Assembly (NCBI RefSeq): GCF_021533835.1
Contig: NZ_JAKFYQ010000001.1
Coordinates: forward strand, 1,832,079 to 1,896,078
Direction of reading: 5' to 3'
DNA length: 64,000 bases
From: Synechococcus sp. Nb3U1
GTDB taxonomy: Bacteria; Cyanobacteriota; Cyanobacteriia; Thermostichales; Thermostichaceae
The translations under genes were made by a program, and so were the position numbers. Below are positions 35,317 through 43,930 of the stretch, in pieces. The notes under the pieces are model-generated. The model saw nothing but the letters and a program-made list of their open reading frames with translations. It was not told where the DNA came from and made no database searches. Positions within the stretch are counted from its first letter, which is position 1. The number at the start of each line of letters is the position of its first letter.

Positions 35317-35332
35317 AAGATTATCACTATTT
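35317..35332. promoter_or_regulatory. weak Fur-box-like sequence upstream of the FbpC-like gene
   Basis: AAGATTATCACTATTT lies about 35 bp upstream of the ATPase start in the divergent gap with the SDR gene. It resembles half of the GATAATGATAATCATTATC Fur consensus. With only a partial match this is weak, but it would fit an iron importer. Confidence 0.2.
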
Positions 35333-35505
35333 GTGCACTCTAACATACCCCTCTGCCCCTTTCAGGCTTGGCGGCTCCGGTGAAGACCCTCCAGAATTGC
35401 TCCCGATTCAGCTGGACAACAAAAAAGTGTTACACTTGTTAACGAAGTCTCTCAGGTTTTGGTGGCGCTAGCACTGGTGGAGCGCATCCCAAGACTTTGT
35501 TATGG

Positions 35506-36237
35506 ATGAGTTTTGATGCACAGATTCCGCAGGGGGCGCTGATCACAGGTGCCAGCCGAGGGATTGGTAAGGCTGTCGCCTTGACCCTGGCTCAACAGGG
35601 GATCCCTGTTGCCTTAGTAGCCCGCTCTCACCCTGATCTGGTGGCGGTGCAGACGGAGATCAAGGCCTTGGGAGGTAGAGCGAAGGTTTATCCCATCGAC
35701 CTATCCGAGTTATCCGCATTGCCGCAGCGTTTGCAGTCTCTGCTTGCGGATTTTGGCTCTTGCGATGTCTTGGTCAATAATGCGGGTATGGCCTATGTTG
35801 GCCCTTTGGCAACTTTATCGTTATCGGACTGGCAACGGGTGATCGACCTGAACCTGACGGCAGCTTTTCTCTGTGCTCAAGCGGTACTTCCCGGCATGCG
35901 CCAACGACGCTTCGGCACCATTGTCAACGTTGTCTCTATCGCCGGCAAACGCGCCTTTCCCGATTGGGGAGTCTACTGTGCCAGCAAGTTTGGCCTGATG
36001 GGCTTTTCTCAAGCTTTGGCGGAAGAGGAACGGCAACACGGCATTCGGGTCACCAGCCTCTGTCCTGGTGCAGTCAACACTCCCATCTGGGATACGGACA
36101 CTGTCACTGTGAGTTTCGACCGTTCCAAAATGCTTTCGGCGGCATGGGTGGCTGATCTAATCGCTTATATCGTGCGCTTGCCTATGGGTGCGGTGGTGGA
36201 AGATCTCACCCTGATGCCGACGGGTGGAGCCTTTTAG
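35506..36237 (+). CDS. short-chain dehydrogenase/reductase (FabG-like)
   Basis: A 243-aa classical SDR. Visible features are the cofactor loop [27 protein letters not shown], the catalytic Ser in [20 protein letters not shown] with Tyr and Lys of the YxxxK motif, and a C-terminal substrate loop. It is an NAD(P)-dependent reductase of an unknown substrate; 3-oxoacyl-ACP reductase is a candidate but not proved. The start is ATG 35506; a TTG at 35497 is also in frame. It is divergent from the FbpC-like gene and precedes folE by 79 bp. Confidence 0.85.
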   Translation: MSFDAQIPQGALITGASRGIGKAVALTLAQQGIPVALVARSHPDLVAVQTEIKALGGRAKVYPIDLSELSALPQRLQSLLADFGSCDVLVNNAGMAYVGPLATLSLSDWQRVIDLNLTAAFLCAQAVLPGMRQRRFGTIVNVVSIAGKRAFPDWGVYCASKFGLMGFSQALAEEERQHGIRVTSLCPGAVNTPIWDTDTVTVSFDRSKMLSAAWVADLIAYIVRLPMGAVVEDLTLMPTGGAF

Positions 36238-36316
36238 GTTTGCCCCGCCTGTTGGCCTGTTTCCCTCTTTTTGCTCCATTGCAGACAACGCTTCGTCCAA
36301 CAAGGAATACGCTCTT

Positions 36317-37006
36317 ATGGCCCTTGCACAATCCGGATCCGGTTCACAGTCTCGCCTAAATGACAAAAACAATCTCAAATCTCGGGTGATACGCGATCTG
36401 TCTAATCCTGTAGACGAAGAGCTCGATAGCGCGGATGTTCTGGATCCGACCATGGTGGCGGCAGTAGAAACCCTGCTGCGTGGTATTGGCGAGGATCCCA
36501 ATCGGGAAGGTCTGGAAAAAACCCCGAAACGGGTGGCTCTGGCCTTGAAGTTTTTGACCAGTGGGTATCAGCAGTCTCTGGAAGAGTTGATCAATGGGGC
36601 CATTTTCGATGTTGGCCACGATGAGATGGTGCTGGTGCGGGATATCTCCATGTTCAGCATGTGTGAGCACCATATGCTGCCCTTTATTGGCAAAGCTCAT
36701 GTGGCTTATATCCCCAAACAAAAGGTGGTTGGGCTGAGCAAAATTGTTCGCATTGTGGAGATGTATTCCCGCCGTCTACAGGTGCAGGAACGCCTAACCC
36801 GACAGGTGGCAGAGGCCTTAATGGAGGTTCTGGATCCCTACGGTGTGGGGGTGGTGATGGAAGCCAGCCACATGTGCATGGTGATGCGCGGTGTACAAAA
36901 ACCCGGCTCCTGGACCGTGACCAGCTCCATGGTGGGGGTGTTTCAGGAGGATCCCCGCACTCGCGAAGAATTTCTCAGCTTGATTCGCCATCCATCCAGT
37001 TTTTAG
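36317..37006 (+). CDS. folE: GTP cyclohydrolase I
   Basis: A 229-aa GTP cyclohydrolase I. The zinc and active-site motif is Cys116 in [20 protein letters not shown], with the second Cys in [16 protein letters not shown]. It converts GTP to 7,8-dihydroneopterin triphosphate for folate and, in cyanobacteria, pterin glycosides. The start is ATG 36317; the frame continues upstream to 36224 over the end of the SDR gene, which is unlikely to be translated. The first 45 residues are a polar N-terminal extension. Confidence 0.95.
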   Translation: MALAQSGSGSQSRLNDKNNLKSRVIRDLSNPVDEELDSADVLDPTMVAAVETLLRGIGEDPNREGLEKTPKRVALALKFLTSGYQQSLEELINGAIFDVGHDEMVLVRDISMFSMCEHHMLPFIGKAHVAYIPKQKVVGLSKIVRIVEMYSRRLQVQERLTRQVAEALMEVLDPYGVGVVMEASHMCMVMRGVQKPGSWTVTSSMVGVFQEDPRTREEFLSLIRHPSSF

Positions 37007-37119
37007 CGGGGCTTGAGGGGACTGTCTACAAATGTCGCATCAGCAAGGGTTAAGCTTGTCGCCGGACTGGGAATACTAGCGTAAGATCGACGCAAACTCT
37101 GCCGGAAGCGAGGCCCATT

Positions 37120-38553
37120 ATGAGTGAAGTCGGCCCCGAGAGCCAATTTCCTACTGACTTAGACTCCGACTGGAAACCCCCCACCCCCCCTGTGATGCAA
37201 CGCCCTCCGCGTCCGGCTGCCTACACGCCGAGAGTGGAGCCACCCACCCAACTGGATCCGGCGATGGGTTCGGGGGCAGCTTCTCCCCAAGATGCGATTC
37301 GCACAGGAGCAATCATGGGTCGTCCCATTCCTCCGGGTGTAGCTGCAGCACCCCCACAAATGCCGATGCCTGCCTCTGCACCCAGTGCTACCCCCGCAGG
37401 TATGCCTTTTGCTCCCCCGGCTCGTCCAACCGCTTCCGGGCGGATCCCGATGATGCCTGCGACTCCTCGCGGTGCTGGAGCTCCCTCCTCAGGACTGACA
37501 CTGCGCCAGTTGGTGCAAGAGGCCTACGACAACGGCTATTCCGACATTCACTTGGGGGTGGGGGAAGTACCTCGCTTTCGGGATCGGGGGCAAATGCTCC
37601 TGACCAACTACCCAGTCACCACCACCGAAATGTTCTATGGCTGGCTGCGGGAAAGCCTACCTGAGAGCCAAATTCGCCAGTTTGAAGAATGCCTAGAGCT
37701 GGATACGGCTATTCAATACGAGAGCATGGTGCGCTGCCGGGTCAACTGCTTCGTTTCCCTGCTTGGCCCCGCTCTGGTGATGCGTCTGATCCCACTGAAA
37801 ATTTTGACCCTAGAGCAGTTGCGGGCACCGGAGGTTTTGAAGCACATCTCCGAAGAACACAAAGGTTTGGTGCTGGTGACCGGCCCAACGGGATCCGGTA
37901 AGTCCACAACCCTAGCCGCTATGGTGGACTACATCAACTCCAGCTTTCCCAAACACATCATCTCCATCGAAGACCCGGTGGAATTTGTCCACCAAAGTAA
38001 GAAATCCATGATCCGGCAGCGAGAGGTCGGGATCCATACGCTGGAATTTGCGAATGCCCTTAAGGCCTCTCTACGGGAAGATCCGGATGTGATCCTAATC
38101 GGGGAGATGCGGGATCGAGAAACCGTGGATACCGCCCTGAAAGCCGGTCAAACCGGGCACTTGGTCTTTGGAACCCTACACACCAACAGTGCCGTCCGCA
38201 CGATCGAGCGTTTGCTGGGGATTTACAGCCCAGAAGAACAGGAGCCGATGCGTCTGCAACTATCGGAAACCTTGGTAGCGATCATCGCCCAAACCTTGGT
38301 GCGAACCACCGATGGCAAGCGGGCTGCTGCCCATGAAATTCTGCGCAACACCGATGCCATTCGTGACTACATCAAGCGGGGTGCGGTGGATGAAATTGAG
38401 GAGTTGATCTCCGAGGGATCCTATGAAGGAATGTGTACGATGAATCAGTCTTTGTTCAAACTTTACCAAGAGGGGCGCATTACCGAAGAGGTTTGTCTGG
38501 GTGCTGCTCCCCGGCGCAACGAGATGGCGCAATGGCTGCGAGGCCGGATTTAA
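37120..38553 (+). CDS. pilT: twitching motility ATPase PilT with Pro-rich N-terminal extension
   Basis: A 477-aa PilT. Residues 1-125 are a Pro/Ala/Met-rich, probably disordered extension (PPTPPVMQRPPRPAAYTP). The ATPase then has the N-terminal PAS-like domain (YDNGYSDIHLGVGEVPRFRD), Walker A GPTGSGKSTT near residue 255, the Asp box (SIEDPVEFVH), Walker B DVILIGEMRDRET near 323 and the His box GHLVFGTLHTNS, with AAAHEIL in place of the usual AIREIL-type motif. It powers retraction of type IV pili, used in phototaxis. The usual length is 350-370 aa, so the extension is the odd part. No other pil gene is adjacent. Confidence 0.93.
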   Translation: MSEVGPESQFPTDLDSDWKPPTPPVMQRPPRPAAYTPRVEPPTQLDPAMGSGAASPQDAIRTGAIMGRPIPPGVAAAPPQMPMPASAPSATPAGMPFAPPARPTASGRIPMMPATPRGAGAPSSGLTLRQLVQEAYDNGYSDIHLGVGEVPRFRDRGQMLLTNYPVTTTEMFYGWLRESLPESQIRQFEECLELDTAIQYESMVRCRVNCFVSLLGPALVMRLIPLKILTLEQLRAPEVLKHISEEHKGLVLVTGPTGSGKSTTLAAMVDYINSSFPKHIISIEDPVEFVHQSKKSMIRQREVGIHTLEFANALKASLREDPDVILIGEMRDRETVDTALKAGQTGHLVFGTLHTNSAVRTIERLLGIYSPEEQEPMRLQLSETLVAIIAQTLVRTTDGKRAAAHEILRNTDAIRDYIKRGAVDEIEELISEGSYEGMCTMNQSLFKLYQEGRITEEVCLGAAPRRNEMAQWLRGRI

Positions 38554-38744
38554 TCCCGGTTTTATTCCATGGGAAGGCAGCGCCAGATCAGAATCTAGAC
38601 AGGTTCAGATCAGGTAAAGATCGCTTGAGGGAATACCCGCCTTATCTTAAACTGAGAGCAGTTGGCAGTGCTGGCTTGGCTAGGCTGCGTTTTTATTCAT
38701 TCATTCGAATTTAGATAAAGCTAGAACACAGGAGAACCCCTACG

Positions 38745-39230
38745 GTGAGCGTGATCAACCAGATCATCGAGAGTGCGGATGACCAACTGCGTTATCTCTC
38801 GGTCAGCGAACTTCAAGCTGTCAAAGACTATATGACCACTGGCGAAAAGCGCTTGCAAATCGCTCAGGTGCTGACGGAGAACAAGAAGCGCATCATCGAT
38901 CAGGCGCAAAAGCAACTGTTCAGCAAGCGGCCCGAGTATAGACAGCCCGGCGGTAACGCCTACGGCGACAAGCGCTACAACCAATGTTTGCGGGATTATG
39001 ATTGGTATCTGCGTCTGGTGACCTACGGCATCATCGCCGGCAGCAAAGAGCCGATCGAGTCGATCGGGCTAGTGGGGGTACGGGAGATGTACAACGCCCT
39101 GAATGTGCCCATTCCCGGCATGATTGATGCGATTGTGTTCTTGAAAGACGCTGCCCTCAGTCTGTTGGAACCAGCCTCGGCTGCAGAAGCTGCCCCCTAC
39201 TTCGACTACATCATCAACGCGATGGGATAA
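38745..39230 (+). CDS. apcD: allophycocyanin-B alpha subunit
   Basis: A 161-aa phycobiliprotein. It matches ApcD rather than ApcA in stretches such as GNAYGDKRYNQCLRDYDWYL and NVPIPGMIDAIVFLKDAA. The phycocyanobilin-binding Cys is residue 81. ApcD replaces one ApcA in the phycobilisome core and acts as a terminal emitter passing energy to photosystems. The start GTG 38745 has AGGAG upstream. It is monocistronic with a terminator after it. A far-red ApcD paralogue is a less likely alternative. Confidence 0.92.
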   Translation: MSVINQIIESADDQLRYLSVSELQAVKDYMTTGEKRLQIAQVLTENKKRIIDQAQKQLFSKRPEYRQPGGNAYGDKRYNQCLRDYDWYLRLVTYGIIAGSKEPIESIGLVGVREMYNALNVPIPGMIDAIVFLKDAALSLLEPASAAEAAPYFDYIINAMG

Positions 39231-39236
39231 ATCCTT

Positions 39237-39258
39237 GGGGGCGGGATCTTGAGCCCCC
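39237..39258 (+). terminator. first hairpin after apcD
   Basis: A 6-bp GC stem GGGGGC/GCCCCC with a 10-nt loop directly follows the apcD stop. It lacks an immediate U run, so it may serve transcript stability, while the second hairpin at 39274 terminates. Confidence 0.45.
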
Positions 39259-39273
39259 TTGGAGAGCTTTGGC

Positions 39274-39301
39274 CTGCCTTCCTCAAAAGGGCAGTTTTTT
39301 T
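39274..39301 (+). terminator. Rho-independent terminator of apcD
   Basis: CTGCC/GGCAG stem followed at once by TTTTTTT. It lies between the convergent apcD and NblB-like genes. Confidence 0.75.
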
Positions 39302-39317
39302 GTTGAGAGACTCGACG

Positions 39318-40013
39318 CTACAGGGATCCGAACAGGGATCCGAGAGCATTGCGGGCATGAACAGCCACTTGTTCCTGCGGATCTTGGGCCAGACGAGTCA
39401 GACCAGGTCGGGCGGCTTCTGTGCCCAATCTGCCCAAGGCAATGCAGATGCGGTAGCGCAATTGCCAATCATCCGAATCGATGAAGGGATCCAGAAATGG
39501 AATGGCCCGTGGATCCCCCAAATCCCCCAGGGCTGCTGCTGCTGCGGTAGAGATCAGCTCACTGTCTCCCTGAAGAGCTTGCACCAAGGTATCGAAGGCG
39601 CCAGGGTTGCCCAGTTCCCCGAGTGCCGCCACAATGCTGAACTGCACCAACCATTCCTGTTCTCGCTGGTAGGCTGCCAACAAATCCGTCAGGGCTTGCG
39701 GTTGTTTCAGATCCCCCAAGGCTGCCGCCGCCGCTGCCCGCACATCGAACTCTGGATCCTTCTCAAGAGCTTGGCGTAGGATCGGCAAAATCGGGGCAGG
39801 ATCCACTCCAGAAACAGTGCCCATTTGGCTAATGGCGGCATAGCGGACACGGGCATTTTCGTCGGTGACCGCCTGGTGTAGCAGCGTCAGGGTTTCTTCC
39901 CCAGGCAATTGCCGGGCCAAATTGACCGCACGCAACCGATCCCCCAAATCTTGAGAGTTCAGCAGATCCAATAAATCCGACAGCATTGGGGGATCCCCAG
40001 CATTTGCTTCCAT
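39318..40013 (-). CDS. HEAT-repeat protein, NblB-like
   Basis: A 231-aa protein made of about five to six HEAT/PBS-lyase-type repeats, each with a DEN/DPE turn and an AAALG-type helix (AISQMGTVSGVDPAPILPIL; AAAAALGDLKQPQALTDLLA; AAAALGDLGDPRAIPFLDPF). This matches NblB-like proteins, which bind phycobilins and assist phycobilisome degradation; CpcE/CpcF-type lyase subunits are related. The start ATG 40013 is preceded at a good distance by GGAAGGAA, whereas the GTG 40019 is too close to it. It is convergent with apcD, another phycobilisome gene. Confidence 0.8.
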   Translation of the reverse strand: MEANAGDPPMLSDLLDLLNSQDLGDRLRAVNLARQLPGEETLTLLHQAVTDENARVRYAAISQMGTVSGVDPAPILPILRQALEKDPEFDVRAAAAAALGDLKQPQALTDLLAAYQREQEWLVQFSIVAALGELGNPGAFDTLVQALQGDSELISTAAAAALGDLGDPRAIPFLDPFIDSDDWQLRYRICIALGRLGTEAARPGLTRLAQDPQEQVAVHARNALGSLFGSL

Positions 40014-40105
40014 AGCCACTTCCTTCCAACGACATGCTGCGGCAATAGCAAAGGCCGAAAGGCCAGTGTTATCATCTGTAAGCAGTGCATAACTCTCTCG
40101 ATCTT

Positions 40106-40381
40106 ATGGCCTTATTGCAGCAAGAGAAGCAAGAGATCATCGACGGCTACCAGCTTCATGAAACCGACACCGGTTCCGCTGATGTTCAGGTGGCTTTGCT
40201 GACCAACCGCATTAACCAAATTTCTCAGCACCTCCAAAAGAACCCGAAAGATTTCAACTCCCGCCGCGGTTTGTTGATGATGATCGGTCGCCGCAAACGG
40301 TTGCTCAGCTACATCGCCAAGCACTCTCCCGATCGCTTCCGTGACTTGACCGAACGGCTCAACATTCGTGTGAGAAAGTAA
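40106..40381 (+). CDS. rpsO: 30S ribosomal protein S15
   Basis: A 91-aa S15 with the conserved HETDTGSADVQVALLTNRIN and SRRGLLMMIGRRKRLLSYIA helices. It is a primary 16S rRNA-binding protein. The start is ATG 40106 (MALLQQEK); the frame starts 7 codons earlier at 40085. It is followed by the PAM68 gene, an arrangement I know from other cyanobacteria. Confidence 0.97.
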   Translation: MALLQQEKQEIIDGYQLHETDTGSADVQVALLTNRINQISQHLQKNPKDFNSRRGLLMMIGRRKRLLSYIAKHSPDRFRDLTERLNIRVRK

Positions 40382-40418
40382 GGTGAGAAAGTAAGAGCGC
40401 TACCAGAGAGCTATTTTC

Positions 40419-40850
40419 GTGGGCAAATCCAGCCGCTATACCAAAGTCTCCCGTCGCCGCTCTGCCCCCAGTCCTGCTCCCACTCCGCTGGAGAAAGAGC
40501 CTTTAGTCCCGATTCCACCCGAGATCAGCCGCCGTATGGTGCGTCGGGTGCTGGTGTTTTGCGGGATCCCTTCCTTGATCGGGTTGAGCAGCTTCTTTGT
40601 CAACTACTACCTGCTGGTCAACCATGTGCTGGCTCTGCCCAGCTATTTCACCCTGGTCGAGTCGCTGGCTTTCTTCGGCTTGGGCTTTTTGGGCATTAGC
40701 TACGGTGTGCTTTCTGCTTCCTGGGATCCAGAGCCGGGATCCCTGCTGGGCATTGGGGAGTTTCGGCGTAATCTTGGCAACACCCTCAAACAGCGGCGAG
40801 CATCCGCCGTACCCCCCAAATCTTCCGACTCTGGAGACCCCCAATCGTGA
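40419..40850 (+). CDS. PAM68 family photosystem II assembly protein
   Basis: A 143-aa protein of the PAM68/DUF3464 family. The N-terminal 45 residues are basic and Pro-rich; then PPEISRRMVRRVLVFCGIPS leads into two membrane segments (SLIGLSSFFVNYYLLVN and ESLAFFGLGFLGISYGVLSA), followed by SWDPEPGSLLGIGEFRRNLG. PAM68 helps early photosystem II assembly, including CP47 insertion, in thylakoids. The start is GTG 40419. It is probably co-transcribed with rpsO, 37 bp upstream. Confidence 0.9.
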   Translation: MGKSSRYTKVSRRRSAPSPAPTPLEKEPLVPIPPEISRRMVRRVLVFCGIPSLIGLSSFFVNYYLLVNHVLALPSYFTLVESLAFFGLGFLGISYGVLSASWDPEPGSLLGIGEFRRNLGNTLKQRRASAVPPKSSDSGDPQS

Positions 40851-40910
40851 TTGGGATGACGACCTCTATCTGAATCAAGCAATTGGTTCAGACAAGTTGA
40901 CTCGCTGAAC

Positions 40911-40946
40911 CAAGAATCCCCTGCCTTTAGGCATGGGGAGTGTCAA
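40911..40946 (+). mobile_element. solo right end of an IS200/IS605-type element
   Basis: A hairpin with arms CCCCTGCC and GGCATGGGG around TTTA is flanked by CAAGAAT on the left and AGTGTCAA on the right. This is the right-end pattern of IS200/IS605 (TnpB-carrying) elements I know from cyanobacteria. No tnpA, tnpB or left end is present, so it is a relic or a palindrome-only minimal element. It lies 28 bp before the larC start. Confidence 0.6.
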
Positions 40947-40974
40947 AATGGGGTCGGCATTCTTGGCATCAACG

Positions 40975-42177
40975 ATGAAATTGGCCTACTTCGACTGTAC
41001 AGCAGGTATCGCAGGCGATATGTGCTTGGGGGCATTGCTGGATTGTGGGGTGCCGCTGGAGTACCTGAACCAGCAGCTACAGGCGTTGGAGCTAGAAGGG
41101 GAATTTCACCTGCAGGTGAACCGGGTGCAGCGGTGTGGTCAGCCCGCTCTGCATGCGGTGGTGGAGGTACTCGGATCCCACGGTGGGGGACACCCTGCCC
41201 GTCACTGGCCAGAAATTCAGGCTCTGATCGAGGGATCCCAATTGGCCCCGGCAATTAAGGCCCGCAGCCTAGAGGTGTTCTACAAGCTGGCCCAGGCGGA
41301 GGCAAAAGTGCACCAAATGCCTCTAGAAAAAGTGCATTTCCACGAAGTGGGGGCAGTGGATGCCCTGGTGGATATTGTCGGCACCTGCATCGGTCTGGAT
41401 TGGCTTGGGGTTGAGCAGGTGCTGTCTTCTCCTCATCCGATCGGGGGTGGGTGGGTGAATACGGAGCATGGCAAGCTGTCGGTGCCCGTGCCAGCGGTGA
41501 TCGAGCTGTGGGAAATGGCTCGTGTGCCGGTGTTTAGCAATGGGGTGGAAGCGGAGTTGGTCACCCCAACAGGGGCGGCCTTGGCGGTGGCGCTGGCCCA
41601 GGAATTTGTCCCCTGTCCGCCGATGCGGGTGGAGAAGGTGGGGCGCGGCGCAGGTACTCGTGAGCTGCCGATCCCGAATGTGTTGCGCCTCTGGATCGGC
41701 GAGACTGCCGGTGGGGAACTTACAGAAACGGTATCGGTGTTACAAACTCAAATCGACGATCTCAACCCTCAGGTGATCGCCTATACCTGTGAGCAGGTGT
41801 TGGCCCTCGGCGCTTGGGATGTCTTTACTCAGCCGATCACCATGAAGCAGGGGCGACCAGGGGTGCTGCTGACGGTGATCTGCCCACCGGATCGGGTGCC
41901 TGAGTGTCAGAACTTGATCTTTCGGGAAACCAGCACCCTTGGTATTCGCCATTCCCAAGAGCAGCGCACCCTGCTAGAACGGGTGATCGAGCGGGTGGAA
42001 ACCCCCTATGGCCTCGTGGATGTGAAGGTGGCTCGCCATCATGGTCGCATCGTCAATGCTCAGCCGGAGTTCCGCGATTGTGCTGCCCGCGCCCAGGAAT
42101 ATCGGGTGCCGGTACAGACGGTGTGGTTGGCAGCTCAGTCGGTTTGGCAAAGGCGCCGAGAAGAGGATCCCTTCTAA
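40975..42177 (+). CDS. larC: nickel pincer cofactor biosynthesis protein LarC
   Basis: A 400-aa LarC (DUF111). It opens MKLAYFDCTAGIAGDMCLGA, has PLEKVHFHEVGAVDALVDIV and a Gly/Pro-rich hinge, then LQTQIDDLNPQVIAYTCEQV and a C-terminal DVKVARHHGRIVNAQPEFRD. LarC inserts nickel into the pyridinium dithiocarboxylate cofactor using CTP. The start is ATG 40975. LarB, LarE and a cofactor-using enzyme are not in this window, so this copy is separated from its pathway. Confidence 0.92.
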   Translation: MKLAYFDCTAGIAGDMCLGALLDCGVPLEYLNQQLQALELEGEFHLQVNRVQRCGQPALHAVVEVLGSHGGGHPARHWPEIQALIEGSQLAPAIKARSLEVFYKLAQAEAKVHQMPLEKVHFHEVGAVDALVDIVGTCIGLDWLGVEQVLSSPHPIGGGWVNTEHGKLSVPVPAVIELWEMARVPVFSNGVEAELVTPTGAALAVALAQEFVPCPPMRVEKVGRGAGTRELPIPNVLRLWIGETAGGELTETVSVLQTQIDDLNPQVIAYTCEQVLALGAWDVFTQPITMKQGRPGVLLTVICPPDRVPECQNLIFRETSTLGIRHSQEQRTLLERVIERVETPYGLVDVKVARHHGRIVNAQPEFRDCAARAQEYRVPVQTVWLAAQSVWQRRREEDPF

Positions 42178-42219
42178 GATAAGAAAACATCTAAGAAAAT
42201 AGGGGCTTTAGCTCTTCTT

Positions 42220-42321
42220 AGACGGGTAGACCGCAAGTCGTTCCTAGCCCCGCGCTGTACCTGTAGCTTGCTGTCCGAAGGGGAAGGTCTTGGCGTAGCC
42301 TGCCGTAGGCGTAGCGTTGGG
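42220..42321 (+). repeat. palindromic dispersed repeat (family R2), copy 1
   Basis: About 100 bp (GGTAGACCGCAAGTCGTTCC ... GGCGTAGCCTGCCGTAGGCG) that recurs as an inverted copy at 57841-57950. It includes a GCCTGCCGTAGGC-type near-palindrome. Similar TAGGCNTAGC-rich repeats occur in other cyanobacteria. It lies between larC and the sigma factor. Confidence 0.75.
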
Positions 42322-42327
42322 AGTATT

Positions 42328-43284
42328 TCACGTCAAGGGGTTAAGCCGCTTGCTGGTTTTGGGGGTGGAGTATTCCTGCTGTAGTCGCCGCAATTTTCGT
42401 AGGGCCCGCCGTTCGATCTGCCGTACCCGCTCCCGAGAAAGACCGATGTGTTCGCCAATTTCCCGTAGCGTTAGGCCGCTAGACCCATCCAGCCCGTAAC
42501 GGGCCACGATCACCTGTTGTTCCCGGTCACTCAGTTGACCCACTAGAGTACGCACTTCCTCCCGATGGGCAACCCGGTTCAGATGTTCGACAGGGTCGTT
42601 ATCTTCGTCTTGGATGAAATGTTGCAATTCCGTGCCGTCCTCATCCCCCACCCCCATGTTGAGGGAGCGCATCTCGGCCATGTGTCGGGTGATCAAATCC
42701 CGGTAGTTATCGCCGATCTCCAGAGACTCAAACACCTCCTCGGCTTGAGGACGGGATCCCTTTTCGGAGGACAACTCCCGGTAGCGCCGTTTCACCTGCG
42801 AGACTTTCTCGTACATGTGGGCGGGCAAACGGATCATGCGGCCTTTGTTTTGGATGCCGCGATTGACGCTTTGGCGGATCCACCAAGTGGCATAGGTGGA
42901 AAATTTGTAGCCTCGGGTAGGGTCAAACTTTTCTACCGCTCGGGTGAGGCCGATGGTGCCCTCCTGAATCAGATCCAAAAAGGGCAAGCCGCGATTGCGA
43001 TAGCGCTTGGCGATGGACACCACCAACCGCAGGTTGCATTCCACCATCCGCTTTTTGGCCGCTTCCCCCTGCCGTAGGATTTGCTGCAGCTCTCCTAAAG
43101 GGATCCCCATCCGTCTGGCCCAGTCTTCTACAGACTCATAGCTCTGGCGTTGTTCCAGCAGCAACACCATCTGTTGAACCTGGTGAGCCAAGCGGAGTTC
43201 TTCTTCCGCCGTGAGCAACGAGTAACGCCCAATCGTCTTTAAGAAACGTCCCACCGCATCTTGCAGGTCAAGATTTTCCGACAT
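42328..43284 (-). CDS. group 2 sigma-70 factor
   Basis: A 318-aa sigma factor. Visible regions are 1.2 (DAVGRFLKTIGRYSLLTAEE), 2 (RLVVSIAKRYRNRGLPFLDL, ATWWIRQSVNRGIQN), 3 (IRLPAHMYEKVSQVKRRYRE) and 4 (LTLREIGEHIGLSRERVRQI). It lacks a long region 1.1, so it belongs with the non-essential group 2 factors (SigB-SigE type) that adjust transcription to stress or light. Which member it is cannot be fixed here. The start is ATG 43284; a Met at 43296 is also in frame. Its upstream region is unusually long and AT-rich. Confidence 0.92.
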   Translation of the reverse strand: MSENLDLQDAVGRFLKTIGRYSLLTAEEELRLAHQVQQMVLLLEQRQSYESVEDWARRMGIPLGELQQILRQGEAAKKRMVECNLRLVVSIAKRYRNRGLPFLDLIQEGTIGLTRAVEKFDPTRGYKFSTYATWWIRQSVNRGIQNKGRMIRLPAHMYEKVSQVKRRYRELSSEKGSRPQAEEVFESLEIGDNYRDLITRHMAEMRSLNMGVGDEDGTELQHFIQDEDNDPVEHLNRVAHREEVRTLVGQLSDREQQVIVARYGLDGSSGLTLREIGEHIGLSRERVRQIERRALRKLRRLQQEYSTPKTSKRLNPLT

Positions 43285-43296
43285 ATTAAACCCCAC

Positions 43297-43930
43297 ACCA
43301 TAAATTCACGCCCTGTCAGGACATCTACTCCCCCCGCTGCACCAGGCCCTCTTCCCTCTAGCGAAGTTGACCTTTCGGCAAACAGCATCTTATTCATACC
43401 AACAGATAAGGCTTTTCGTAAAGGTTTTGACCCTAAAAACTGGATTTGTATCCAGGATCTGGCTCACTAAATATATTGAATCAAAGATTCTTGCCTACTA
43501 CCCCTAGCGTCTGTAGTAAGTTTTTACAGCCTTGTTACACTAAAGAGAGAAGACTCAAGAATTAAAGCTATTACCAAAAGATTTAGTTTTTATCTTCTTA
43601 AGAACTGAAAAAATTAATCTTAAGTTAAGAATTTTTTCCGATGAAAATTTTGTATTTTTGTTTTTTGATGGGTATTCAAAATCCTGATTTATATAAAATC
43701 TTCTGTCGGAGATTAGTCATTGAAAAATTCAAAAGCCTTGCACCATAAGAGATACAGGGATCCCCGAGAGTGATTTTAGTCCAGCTGAGCTCGAGCTGTA
43801 GTTCCTGTCGGCACCCCAAAGCACAAAAATGGGATCCCTATAGAACCCATCATTCTGGATGCTCCTAAACCTAGCGCCAATATTTGATTGAGGCACTACC
43901 TGTAGTGTTAATCTTCGTGCCTAGCGGCTC
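43297..43930. other. 634-bp intergenic, AT-rich promoter region
   Basis: No coding frame I believe in. The centre (about 43560-43740) is much AT-richer than the surroundings, with many A and T runs. Two TTACA motifs 6 bp apart (43524-43539) loosely resemble an RpaB HLR1 site, but the usual spacing is 5. The stretch near 43757-43850 holds two GGATCC sites and a short palindrome (GAGCTCGAGCTG region). It most likely carries the sigma-factor promoter. Confidence 0.5.

Noticed and set aside
43524-43539. RpaB HLR1 site upstream of the sigma factor
   Set aside because: Two TTACA motifs are present, but the spacing is 6 rather than 5 and the flanking bases do not fit; kept only as a note.
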